This document shows, piece by piece, positions 45,589 through 55,767 of a stretch of DNA of 64,000 nucleotides. The DNA comes from Branchinecta lynchi. Lineage: Eukaryota; Arthropoda; Branchiopoda; Anostraca; Branchinectidae. The stretch spans positions 806,001-870,000 of the forward strand of contig JAKZAP010000004.1 of the NCBI GenBank assembly GCA_023053575.1, given 5' to 3'. The translations under genes were made by a program, and so were the position numbers. The notes beneath the pieces are model-generated. The model was not told the DNA's origin and did not search any database. It saw only the letters and a program-made list of their open reading frames with translations. Each line of letters starts with the position of its first letter. Position 1 is the stretch's first letter.

Positions 45589-46185
45589 ATCAATCTTTAT
45601 TATTCGAAAAACATTCCTTGCGGTATTAACAAAAAACCGAATATTTGTTCTCTCGTCTAACATAACTATATACAATTGCGCTTTTACATAGTCAAATATT
45701 CAATAATTACACAAGTACAAGAATTGCAACAAATTGAAGCGCTAAACTTAAATAATTAGCATAACAAATATGAAAGGAATTTAAAATTTCGCGTTGAAAA
45801 AACTCACAAAGGAGGGACAAAACTTCTTTCGTACCGCGCATGAATTGCCCGAATGTGTTGGATCTTAGGAACTGGTTGTGCTGCCATTCTCTGTGGCTTT
45901 ATGCGGTCGGGAATGTGGGGAGGGGGAAGGATGTGCCTATGGTTGGGGTCTTCCAGTAGTTGGTCACCAAACTTGGTAGAAAGTTGGTGCCTACGGTTTG
46001 ACAAAGATGCGAGACCAAACTCGTTTAGAAGGGAAATGTATGGGATTTTGGGGGATTTTGATACTATTAGTAAAGACCGGTACTGGATCCTCTCGAGGCG
46101 TTCCGACTAATCCCGTGTTAAACCGAAATGCCATACCGGACAGCAGTATTCAAGGGAAGGGCGAATGAAGACAAGGTAAATGCGA
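45589..46185 (-). mobile_element. LINE C-terminal fragment with (TTGA)n tail
   Basis: The reverse strand reads R-P-S-L-E-Y-C-C-P-V-W-H-F-G, then ERLERIQYRSLLI and LSNRRHQLSTKFGDQLL, ending in RYERSFVPPL and a stop. This is the usual order of the LINE thumb and C-terminal tail. One in-frame stop is present. The tail is ATTGATTGATTGG-like. Confidence 0.7.
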
Positions 46186-46900
46186 AGGAGATGGAACAAT
46201 AACAATCACAAGTGAGATCTGTCGAGTAGCGCATTAGCCCCGTGGAAAAGACAACCAGCACTCAGCACTGAAGTCGGAAGCCAGAATTGACAAACTTGAT
46301 GATAATTGACAGAACAGAGCTGGTTAAAGCAAAAAGAGGGGAAGAGGCATTTTAAACAGTTTTAAACTTGGTTAGGCCTAAGAGGAATTGAAAATAGCAA
46401 AACAAACCTGGATAAACGTACACAAAGAAGTAAATGTCATTGTTTTATTTACGATAGCGTACCTAGCGGCCAAAAAAGAACTAATCTGAGAGTAGTTTTT
46501 TAGGGGCGTATTCTCCGACGACCATAGCCTCGTTCATTTCCGTCGTATGTCGTTGTCGGTACTTTGGCACGTTTTATAAACGTCGTTTCACGAACAAAGT
46601 TGATACTAAAACGTTAATAGTCACACTAATTTAATATTTACGATAGCAGCTATACTAAAGTACAAAAATGGATTTTAGTATAACAGGCCCACTGTTTTTG
46701 AGCTTAGTTTACAAGTTTAATTTGTTTCCGAGAATTTTGAAAACTTGCTCCTAATTACTGAACGGAGATGTTGAAAATTACTTTCCGCCTCTGTTCGTCG
46801 TTTCATTAACGATCAGTTAAACAGCGGTTCAATCGAATAAAGAAAACTTCTTATTCTCGGCAGTCCAGTGCCGTTTCCGAACGACGCTGTAAAGAAAAGG
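46186..46900. other. No gene recognised
   Basis: Mixed DNA with no repeat or exon that I can name. Confidence 0.4.
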
Positions 46901-46901
46901 C

Positions 46902-47150
46902 TTATAGTAAAATGACGGTTGGAACATCGAACCGAACGACGAAAACGAACACAGCTATTTCGTCTTGAAGGCGAGAATCCTTTTCACTTTGACACAGAAG
47001 GATAGACAGGAAATTGCTGCTCAGCAGGCACAGCTTCAGCTTTGTGGAGTATTTCCTGAAGTGGTTGAAGGCCCCGCTTGCTTCACCGATACGAAGTTGG
47101 ATCTCTCTGGTGAGATATCCCCTTCCCCAAACGTTGTTCGGCAATTCGGT
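46902..47150 (-). mobile_element. Short LINE reverse transcriptase thumb fragment
   Basis: The reverse strand contains GYLTREIQLRIGEASGAF followed by N-H-F-R-K, resembling the EIQxRIGxAxxAF-xxLRK block found after the RT catalytic motifs in several LINE clades. Isolated and without the YADD box. Confidence 0.4.
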
Positions 47151-47567
47151 TAAAAAGTACCGTCCGTAGTAAACCAGCCATAAAGCGCCGCGATTTTTCT
47201 TCAGAATAGTTGATTTTTGTCATGAAAACAGTCGGTTTTTCTGCAAAAAATAGTCGGTAAAAATTACCAGCCAGCCGGTAAATACTTTGCACCCCCCCCC
47301 CCAAACAAAAAAAACATTTTGGCTAGTAAAGCCTAGGCCTACAGCCGATACATCTTCTTTGAGTGTAAAATATAAACATTTACAGAACCAAAAAAGTGGC
47401 ATTTCCCCACAGGTCCGAAAGTTCTGCCATCTGTTATTTCTACATATCTCTGTTCGTGATTTGAGCTGAGCTGAGTTTATCATTTCATAACTTCGGAGTC
47501 GAGAAGAGAATTGATATCAGATGAGCCTCTTAAACTTTAAAAGATCTCTCAATGCTAAAGAAATTAG

Positions 47568-47854
47568 GGTTACGTTCCCCAAACTTAACAATTGTTAACA
47601 ATCGTTAAGTACTTCGCTTCGGGGTGGAGCTAACTGCAGCTTTAACGATCGTTAACTTTTTCCAGTTCTACAATTGTTAACTGTTTTGTAACGATGCTCA
47701 CCGACCATCGTTACAAAATAGTTAACAATCGTTAAGCTCTGGAACGGAAATTGTAGGTGGGCGGAGCTTAAATTTCGGAATCAGAAATGTGGAACGCAAA
47801 AAGTTAACAACTGTTAACAATTTGTCAACGATCGTTAAGTTCGGGAACGCAACC
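47568..47854. mobile_element. MITE with 3-bp TAG duplication, rich in GTTAAC palindromes
   Basis: 287 bp. Ends GGTTACGTTCCCCAAACTTA and TAAGTTCGGGAACGCAACC are inverted, flanked by TAG on each side. Comparison with other family B copies (AAATTAGAGCTT) confirms the empty site. The interior has many copies of AACAATTGTTAAC/AACGATCGTTAAC. A 3-bp duplication suggests PIF/Harbinger, though TAG is not the usual TWA. Confidence 0.7.
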
Positions 47855-47934
47855 TAGAGCTTGTCCTTTAGTTCCTTCTAAGTGGTGATAACTTTGAACT
47901 AACACAGACAGAATTTTTTTTTAAAGGCAATCAT

Positions 47935-49190
47935 AATGAATGAATGAAATTTATTACCCATCTTTAAGACAGAAGTCACAAATGAAGTATGAAAGAAAAG
48001 AAAGAAAAAAAAACAGAAAAGACAAGAAGACACGACATGTAGCACATAGATTTTGATACTCTTATTTACACATGGGCAACGTAGCCCTATACAAAGTATG
48101 GCTAACGTCAAGAGAACAAATAAAACCTGCAATTCGCTCAGATACTGCAATAAAAGGATCGGTGACATTATACTTTGCCGACAATCTAGAATTACGGGCC
48201 CACGGAGGTAGTCCTAGAAGATATTTGCAATACCTATAAAATGTGGAACGACTGAATTTTTTATCTTTCATAGTCAGTAGTGACCAGAATGACGACAGAG
48301 CTAGTATGTGCGGCATAGGGAATGCGGAATATAGCCGGGCCAGTATGTGTCTATTGTAACGACGCTTGGAAGTAATGAGTATTCCGTATGCTTTTCTAGC
48401 TTTTCCGCAAAAAAAACGATACAAGACAAGAACGCCTTGTTTTCATGTCCGACCCAATAGGCAGACCAAGGTACACAATCGAAGGTGTAGGTTGAAGAAT
48501 GTGATCCCCGAAGCATATATCAATTGTCTCTGTATCAGGCTTTTGGTTGAAGAAGACAACCTCGCTCTTATTTGGGTTAAAGTGATAAACCGAGACACTC
48601 ATATTCTTCATTAAGAACCCGAAAATTTCCTTCAACATGCGCAACCGACCGGCTCAAGTTCAACACATCATCTGCATAATTTAATAGCAATAAGTCCATG
48701 CCTTCATACACATAACTCATTTTTACAGGTCTTTTGCTTCAACTACACTGTTATTATAAATAATAGGGGAAGAAATAGCACCCTGACGTATGCCCTTTTC
48801 AACGGGCAAGGTCCGACTCGACAAAACGGGACCCCTGTACGTCGGTAATTTAATCTTTACCCTTAGCTTCCGATACATATTTCGATAAGTAACAATTACC
48901 GAGGCATTAAAACCGCGCTTCAAACCGCTCAGTAGCAGTTGTGCGTGGATCCCGGAATCAAAAGCTCGCCGAACATCGTGGCTAGCGATAGCCAATTTTT
49001 CGCCAGAATTATGGCAATCATTCAACACGTTAGCAAGTATATAGTGCACCTGCTCCCTGCTGAGATCTTTTTTGAACACAAAGTGGTTATCAGGTGTACT
49101 ATATACATTCTTAAAATCTGCAATCACTAAAAGCTCCATTAATTTTACAAAGTACAGGCGACACTGTGATAGGCCGAGGCCATTTTTCGG
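47935..49190 (-). mobile_element. Degenerate LINE reverse transcriptase copy (LINE X)
   Basis: Reading the reverse strand from 49139: KNVYSTPDNHFVF, VRRAFDSGIH (motif A region), KGIRQGAISSPI (motif B). Then, in another frame, NYADDVLNLSRS (motif C, YADD codons at 48667-48678), YLGLPIGSD and PHILALSSFW with LLGLPPWARNS. At least two frameshifts. The tail is CATTCATTCATT-like. The last 270 bp recur at 53590-53857. Confidence 0.7.
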
Positions 49191-49689
49191 TTTTTTTTTT
49201 AGACCGGGCTAACAGTACCAACGCCGAAAACAAATCCTTGATAAGCTGATCAAAGTGTATGCCATACGTTATTTTGTTCAAAAATTATAACTATACAAAT
49301 TATAAAATTATTGTTAAAAAAATACAATAGTTTGAAAGCTTTTTTTCTTGTTGTTCATCTGTTGGATAAAGTCCGGTGCATGTTGCAAGAATCTGAGCTT
49401 TGTCAAGCATTTCACATCCTTGCAAGCAGTGCTTTTGCTGTGTTATATTTATGGATCCTCGATTGTCTAGTTAATAAAACTATTCTACCACTCTAGAGGG
49501 GTTGACAACTTCAGTAATAAGGTACACAGTGAAACCAAAAATAGGCCGACCCCAATTGTGAGACATGTAGGGGACTTGTTAGCAACAATTGACTGTTATA
49601 CCATAATCATCTTCGGTGATCAGGGTTTTGCATCAACTTACTCGATATCCCGTGTGCTAGTTCTACACTGAAATCCCCTGCATCTGTCC

Positions 49690-50021
49690 ACGGAGGAAAG
49701 AGCCGACCTAGCGGAGGGCTGGCTGTCTTGAGGAAATCTGAAGTGGATAGTCTACGTTCAGAAGATCGATTTTGTGCCGTTAGCTGCAGTGGGTTTGCTA
49801 TAGTGAACCTTTATTTGCCAACTAACTATTGTGACCAGGCGTCGGAGGTGAGGTTTCACACCACGTGTCGAAAGTTGGCAAAAAATCATAAAGCAACTAC
49901 ACTGTTCATTCCCACGATGTCTCATCATCGGTGATTTCAATTGTGATTTATCGAGTGATCGTTGCTCCCGAGCTCAAATCATAAGGAAAATGCCCAATTT
50001 TTTTCCACATGCTCCCGAAAA
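49690..50021 (+). mobile_element. LINE endonuclease fragment, part 1
   Basis: The plus strand reads R-P-S-G-G-L-A-V-L-R-K-S and FAIVNLYLPTNYCD, then, after a frame change, IGDFNCDLSSDRCSRAQI. GDFN is the conserved motif of apurinic-like LINE endonucleases. Family A interrupts it at 50022. Confidence 0.65.
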
Positions 50022-50437
50022 ACAAGATCAAAGGTTTCGATGGGATCTAAAATATTTGCCGATTTTGGCCGGATTCCGATAAGGATTCAGCAAATCTCCT
50101 TACCCGTAAATCCACTATTTTGTTGACTTTTTAAAACTTTTTTTTTCGTATCTTATCCTCCCCCACCCCTAAATACGGGGCTACAGGGCTCATCTACAAT
50201 TGATCTATACTTTTACCCAAAGAGTCCTAATGTCAAGTTTGAACATAATATTAAACCCCTTCGAGAGTTATCGTGCTAACAGGCGAACAGACGGACGGAC
50301 GGAGAGACGGTCGGACGGATGGACAGACGGTCGGACGGATGGACAGACGGTCGGACAGATGGACAGACGGTCGGACGGACAGACGGACAACTTTTATGAA
50401 ATCGCAAGGGTGCCGTCACTTACGTTTCTGGATCCCA
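50022..50437 (+). repeat. Family A, copy 5, inserted in a LINE endonuclease
   Basis: Starts CAAGATCAAAGGTTTCGATG and ends CTTACGTTTCTGGATCCCA. Only about 415 bp, so the internal modules are mostly lost. It holds an expanded minisatellite of 20-bp units GACAGACGGTCGGACGGATG (about 50290-50392). Confidence 0.7.
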
Positions 50438-51215
50438 GAAAGCATTTCACTTTCATATGCGTGGCCGATACTACTTCAGACATCGATCATGCTTTGTTCT
50501 CCGGTGAGCCTTCGCAGGAAGTGTCTGTGTAGATAATTTTGTTTGTAGTGATCACATTCCTATTGCCGTGAAATTCCAGTATCTAATTCACCTAGGAACT
50601 CCCCAACGTTCTAATTTGGTCCTTCGGAAATCTTTAGATCTTACCGACATAGGGCTTTTCCGACAAGTATGTGATGATACATTGCGTAAAGTAAAAGTCC
50701 CGTACCACCTCCTTCATTCTTCATTTATAGTTACCGAGGAGTCCAAGCTTCGTTTACAGCTCAATCTATGTTGTGAACAAATTAGGCATGCTATTAGATG
50801 TGCTGATCGGGCCGCCGTACCTGTTCGCAGGTCTTGAATGAAAACGGAAAGATTTGGTTGGTCTAGAAATCCTGTTTTAGTCAGTGCCCTTTCCCAGGCA
50901 AAATTCTGGCTACGAATATGGCAAGAGACTGACAGGCCTAGAGATGGCACTGTGAAAGCCGTCCGAATTCATACGAAAAGAAAACTTTGTAAACCGCTGC
51001 TTGATCCCGTTGCCAATAGTAAAGCTGATCTTGCGACAAAAATCGCTGACGATCCAAATTTGCTGTGGAGGTCGCGCCCCGTCGTTCTACAGATTTTAGC
51101 GAATCAGAAATACCTGAGCCCGAGTGGGCGGCGCATTTTCTTTGCAGTTTGATGCCCCTGACAGTCCTCAGGCTAAAAAATTTGATGAAGAAATTAGGAG
51201 TCTTTTGAACAGTCG
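50438..51215 (+). mobile_element. LINE endonuclease to linker fragment, part 2
   Basis: Continues the endonuclease: TFICVADTTSDIDHALFSG and, in another frame, CSDHIPI (the usual SDH motif). Then comes the long Lys/Arg-rich linker of a LINE ORF2 (NPVLVSALSQAKFWLRIWQE). Several stops. Confidence 0.6.
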
Positions 51216-51641
51216 AGCCAAAGGTGAGCCGGTAATTGTTGGGCTCAAATCAATTAACTATACTTCTATACTATTTCGTTCTGGTGTAACTCATGTTCTG
51301 CGAAAGATGGAGATAAAAAAGATGAGATCATGTTATTTTAAATATGCAAAGCACATGCTACACTTTGCCAGTGTAGCACTCATTATGCCATAACCATACA
51401 TTGACGGAGAAGTTCAAAATTCAAGATGCAAGTGTTACCCTTTTGGATGTTTCTTCGTCGTTATAAGAAATCATTGGCAACAGAGACCAACCAGCGCAAC
51501 GATCTTCTGCTCCCTGGCCGAAGATTGAGAATTAGTGTCTTTTGCTGTGTCTTTATGTCTTTTATTTATTTTCTTTTATTTACTCCGCTTTTACGAAATG
51601 GCGGGTTACAAATAAATTACTTACTTTTTACTTACTTAAAG
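51216..51641 (+). mobile_element. Second LINE 3' end inserted in the LINE linker, (TTAC)n tail
   Basis: The flanking protein frames belong to one LINE. This stretch has many stops, a weak C-terminal-like frame and ends ATTACTTACTTTTTACTTAC, a microsatellite-like LINE tail. Confidence 0.45.
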
Positions 51642-51791
51642 AAGTCATACCGAACCTTAAAAAGGAGTTTTCTTGTGGATCGAATGGCATTTGTGCTCAC
51701 CATCTTGAGTTAGCCAGCGATCACCTTTTTGATCATTTGGATCTACTGTTCCAGATGATTATATTATCGCAGTTGTGCCTCATTGCCTAAA
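51642..51791 (+). mobile_element. LINE RT N-terminal fragment, part 3
   Basis: EVIPNLKKEFSCGSNGICAH, then HLELASDHL, matches the K-x-x-G-x-D/N-G-I-x-x-x-x-L block at the start of LINE reverse transcriptases. Confidence 0.55.
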
Positions 51792-52136
51792 GTGGCGTTT
51801 TTGATCGCCGTTCGCCTTTCAACGTTGCACTTTCGACGTTTGCCGTTCGTTGCTTATAAACCGTTTTTGCTGGTGCAAGCTCGCCATGGGGTTTTGGTTG
51901 TAAAATCGCTTTATAAGGGACATTGACTCACTCGGCTTTGAACTTAAGCTGGAAATTCGAAAAAGAGAAACATGGATTCGCAGAGCCTTTTAACAAAACC
52001 TGGGTTTGACATGACCAAAAGAACCCATCGTTCCCCATGAATTTTTCTGCTGGACAGCCGCATGCGCCAACACACACCTAAATACCTTCAGCCCAAGCTG
52101 ACTCCGAACCATAATTGACAGTGTAACACATACGTC

Positions 52137-52240
52137 AGCTGAATTTTATTGGAGCTACTTTTCGGCCCTTCTTGGCAAGAATACTCTTCGACCCTTGCCG
52201 AGAAGGGCCGAAACATAGCTCCAATAAAATTCAGCTGATG
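52137..52240. repeat. Large inverted repeat made of two Penelope-like ends
   Basis: Left arm 52137-52183 (CAGCTGAATTTTATTGGAGC, then TTTTCGGCCCTTCTTGGCAA) is repeated inverted at about 52196-52240 with a short spacer. Both arms are the terminal sequence seen at 32135 and 44505. Confidence 0.7.
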
Positions 52241-52609
52241 TATCCCTTTTGCAATGTCAAATATAACACACACTCCTTGATCAAGAGCTAAACGAGATGA
52301 CATTGCCCAGTTCCTGAGACAATTTTTGGCCTACTGGACCAGGTTTAGTTACAAAAGTAAAGAAATTAAGTCAAAACATCTTCAACAATTAGAGTTCAAC
52401 TTCTAAATATCAGTCATGGAAGTTACAGAAGTATTTAATTTTACAAAAATGTAGAAAAAATCCAGATAATCTCTTGAAAACTTAAAGCTGTGCCTCTTTC
52501 CGTCTTTTCTTCATTGTTCCACGTTTTCCAACTTCTCTTCCTGTTTTAGCATGGTTTTCCCTCTACTTTGTTTGAATACTCAGTTTGTGTCCATGATCCT
52601 TCGTTCTCG

Positions 52610-52930
52610 TGACAACTGACAATTAACTGCCAACGGAAATTCCACCATATACAAAAGCATTAAACTATGGAATAGTATACCCACACATCTGAGATTTCAA
52701 CACTTTTTCCAAGAACACCCGTACACACTTACTCATTTCCTCTCAATAAGTCTCTTTTTTCTGTTTCCCCTTTTTCTTTTGTTCTTTTTTCCTCTTTAGG
52801 TGTCTTTTTCGGTTGTGTCTTATTTCCTTTAACCTTTAGGTTGTAGTTTAGCTAGGCCTACACAAGATTCTTTTCCTTCTAGGCCAATACAACAAGCTGT
52901 CCAGTGTTATATCACTTTAATATGTTAATA
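52610..52930 (+). mobile_element. LINE C-terminal tail fragment
   Basis: The plus strand reads N-S-T-I-Y-K-S-I-K-L-W-N-S-I-P-T-H-L-R, equivalent to the G-P-x-x-W-N-x-L-P-x-x-I-R block of the copy at 286-489, followed by a pyrimidine-rich UTR and ATTTGAATACTTGAAAT. Confidence 0.5.
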
Positions 52931-53164
52931 AATATTTGAATACTTGAAATCTCCGCAATTTTCAATCGACAGGCGACAGCGCACGGCAAACTTCGTACCC
53001 TTCGACGTTGGACGTTCGCCTGCGCTTTCGATGAAAAAGGAGGAGACACCGGTCGCCGTTCGTCCAAAAACACCTTATAAGACTCCGGGCCGAAGCGCAG
53101 GCGATCAAAAACACCTAGACCAAAGGCACGAAAGGGAAAGGCGAACGACGATGAAAAACGCCAC

Positions 53165-53585
53165 CCCGGTCGCGAAGAAAGGGAAACCGCTTTCTCAATG
53201 TTCGTCATATAGGGCTGTAACCGCTTCCAGCTTCTTTTCGAAGATTTTTCAGTTATTAATTATTCAGCATATTTGATAATAAAATGCCATGCCTCCTTTT
53301 CAGTTCGGGTTCCAGCCACATTTAGGTTGTTACCATGCTCTAGGGGGTTGATGCACCATCTACAGAAGGGTCTGATTCATTTTCAGGCTAACTTGCGCTA
53401 TTAAAAAGGAGGGTGTCAGTTGATTTAGTTTGACCTCTTTATTGTATGTATAGACACCTCCGGGTACGTTTAAAGATTGGTTCTTCGCTCCTTCCCCCAG
53501 AACTTTGGGTTCATCTCGGGATTAACCAGGGGGACATTACTTGCCCTAGAAGTTACAATAACGCGGCCCTAAGAGCAAAAGGCGA
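53165..53585 (+). mobile_element. LINE reverse transcriptase fragment, part 4
   Basis: KKGKPLSQCSSYRAVTASSF with F-S-K-I-F, then, through frame changes, a G-I-N-Q-G-D-I block (RT motif B). It resumes the LINE interrupted at 51791. Confidence 0.6.
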
Positions 53586-53857
53586 TTTATGAATGAATGA
53601 AAGCCCGTTTTTAAGACAAATGTCACAAACGGAGTATGAAAGGAAAGAAGAAAAAAGACAAGAACATACAACATGTAACTCATAGATTTTGATACTCTTA
53701 TTTACTGATGGGGCAACATAGCCCTATGCAAAGTGGCTAGCGTCAAGAGAACAAATAGAACCTGCAATTCGCTCAAATATTGCAATACAGGATTGGTAAC
53801 ATAATATACTTTGCCCACAATCTAGAGTTACGGGCCCACGGAGGTAGTCCTAGGATA
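53586..53857 (-). mobile_element. LINE X 3' end
   Basis: Reverse-strand match to 47935-48230 (GGGCCCACGGAGGTAGTCCT and the CATTCATTCAT-like tail on the element strand). Coding remnant ILGLPPWARNSRL. Confidence 0.65.
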
Positions 53858-54062
53858 TATGTAGATCTTCGATTACCTATTGGTACATCCCTGAAGTCGA
53901 CTCGGAAATTACTTATCGCTAAACCGTAATGCGTATGCTGGTGCAGTTGGAGCACACCTGAATCTTGGGAAACGACACCTTGCAAAGGTGTATAATGCTG
54001 TTTGTCTCCCTCATGTTCTATACTTGGTCCCTTTCTGGGACATATTAACTCAATCGGATAAA
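53858..54062 (+). mobile_element. LINE thumb-region fragment
   Basis: The plus strand codes LRLPIGTSLKSTRKLLIAK and VYNAVCLPHVLYLVPFWDIL, a LINE RT thumb. Either the continuation of the plus-strand LINE that ends at 53585 or an inverted 5' piece of the LINE X copy next to it. Confidence 0.5.
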
Positions 54063-55407
54063 ATAACAAGAGCTGCAAGCTTATATGGCACTTACAAGGC
54101 TGGGTCAGAGGATGAAAGTAGGAATTCTTCAGTTCGTGGGTTTGTTGTGATTATTTGTAAGCAAAACCCTTAAGATAATGGGTCCTTGGAAATCACGAGA
54201 ACATATCGTTTGGTAATACATTTGGCTGTGATGATGCGCACTTTAGGGGCGCAAGAAATTCATCTGTAATCAAAACTCTTGAAGCAAAAATGATGATGAG
54301 CTCATAGGGAGAATGAAATGTATATTTTAATCAAAAGTATCATTTGTACTTTTAGAAATTCAGTTGTAAGCAAAACCCATGAGGCAAAAATATTCTAATC
54401 ATGTCAAGTCTCTAATGTTCAAGTTTCATGGTCCTAGCACATCTAGAAGTACTTTAACTGGTGATCACCGGAATTCCGGACCCCCCTTCCTCCCCCCACA
54501 GTGCTCGAACCCGATCCAGTTCTGTCACTGATGTATCTAGGGCTTGTGCTTGTTCTTCCCACCAAGTTTCATCCCAATCGCTCCACTCTTAGCGTGTCAC
54601 AAGATTTACGGCTCCCTCCCTGACTCTCCCCCCCACAATAATCGGATCCGGTTTGAACTTCACATGGGACATCCGAGACACGAGGTCTTTCCAAATATCA
54701 AGTTTCCTTAAGATCTGATCACCCGTTCCAAAGTTATACGTACCTCTAGATTCCGGATTCCCCTTCCCTCCACTCCCCCCACGGGGGTCGGATCGGGGAA
54801 GTGACTATTTCCAAGTTAGTTTGGTCGGGTCCCTGGTACGCTTGCCAAGTTTCACTGTCCCAGCCCACCTAAAAGTAACTTAACTCCGTATCACCGGAAT
54901 TCCGACCCCCCCCCCTCCAACTCCCACCACAGTGCACGAATCCCGTCCGCGTCTGCCAATGATGTATAGGGCTTGTGCTTGTTCCTCTCACCAAGTTTCA
55001 TCCCGATCCCTCCACTTTAAGCTTGTCATATGATTTCCGGCCCCCCCTGCGCCCCCCCCCACATTCATCGGATTCGGTCCGACCTTGAAATGGAACATCT
55101 GAGTCGTGACGTCTCTCCAAATATCAACTTTCATTAAGATCCGATAACCCGTTCGAAAGTTATGCATGCCACTAAATTCCGGATTCCGGCTCCCCTCTCT
55201 CCCCCCCGATGGTCGGATCGGGCAACTGACTATTTTCAACTTAGTTTGGTCGGGTCCTTAATATGCCTGCCAAGTTTCATCGTCCTAGCATATCTGGAAG
55301 TACCCTAACTCGCAAACGCCGGACTAACCGACCGACCGACCGACTGACCGACAGACCGACGGAAAAATGATCGGTATATGGCACTTGGCCGGAAGACAAG
55401 TGCCATA
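54063..55407 (+). repeat. Family C, copy 2
   Basis: About 1.34 kb, same orientation and landmarks as 11389-12642. It has two rather than one set of the ACCAAGTTTCATCCCGATC block, an ACCGACCGACCGACTGACCG tract and the intact terminal hairpin TATGGCACTTG (55377-55387) / CAAGTGCCATA (55397-55407). Confidence 0.7.
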
Positions 55408-55767
55408 AAATTAGAAGGGCTTATTTCAAAGATGCAAAGTTCCCCATTCCGGTACCCCTTGGACAAGGAAGGGAAGACTAAGGGAGAGACACCTTACCGG
55501 ATTCTCGTGATGCTGAGGATAAACTTTTTTTCTAAGATGTCAGAAAATCCTTCGAACCACTCCTGGAAGGGATTTGTTCTAGTTCTGGTTCTGTTGTTCT
55601 TCTTCTTTCTGTTTATTTTTTGGTTCATTATCAGGTTAATCGGTTAGAAGTTAGTTTCGTGATGTTTTTTGTATGGTTTATTTTTCCTCTTTTTTTGTAT
55701 TTATATTCCGTCTTTCTCTTTGTGAGTGTGTTACGGGTCAGAAATAATTTTTATTATTATTATTATT
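55408..55767 (+). mobile_element. Retroelement 3' end with (TTA)n tail
   Basis: Encodes a short C-terminal peptide with MSENPSNHSWKGF and a hydrophobic end, then UTR and TTTTTATTATTATTATTATT. Counterpart of 24650-25093. Confidence 0.45.

Larger units (their letters stand above)
47325..49640 (+). repeat. Family B, copy 8, host of three nested insertions
   Basis: Pieces 47325-47567, 47855-47930, about 49225-49340 and 49495-49640 join into one family B copy when three insertions are removed: a MITE (47568-47854), a LINE (47935-49190) and a Penelope-like scrap (49341-49494). Confidence 0.65.
51792..53164. mobile_element. Candidate TIR-bounded insertion in the LINE
   Basis: Left end 51792-51820 (GTGGCGTTTTTGATCGCCGT plus TCGCCTTTC) is inverted at 53136-53164. 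Related CGAACGxCGATxAAAAAC words repeat inside the right end. No target duplication is visible, and the LINE reading frame resumes immediately after it (TPVAKKGKPLSQCSSYR). The interior holds a palindromic Penelope-like end and another LINE tail. Confidence 0.45.

Noticed and set aside
53586..54062. A twin-primed (5'-inverted) LINE X insertion, because a minus-strand 3' end abuts a plus-strand thumb fragment that precedes it in the protein
   Set aside because: The plus-strand fragment can equally be the continuation of the plus-strand LINE ending at 53585, and its protein differs from LINE X. An alignment of both pieces to one intact copy would decide.
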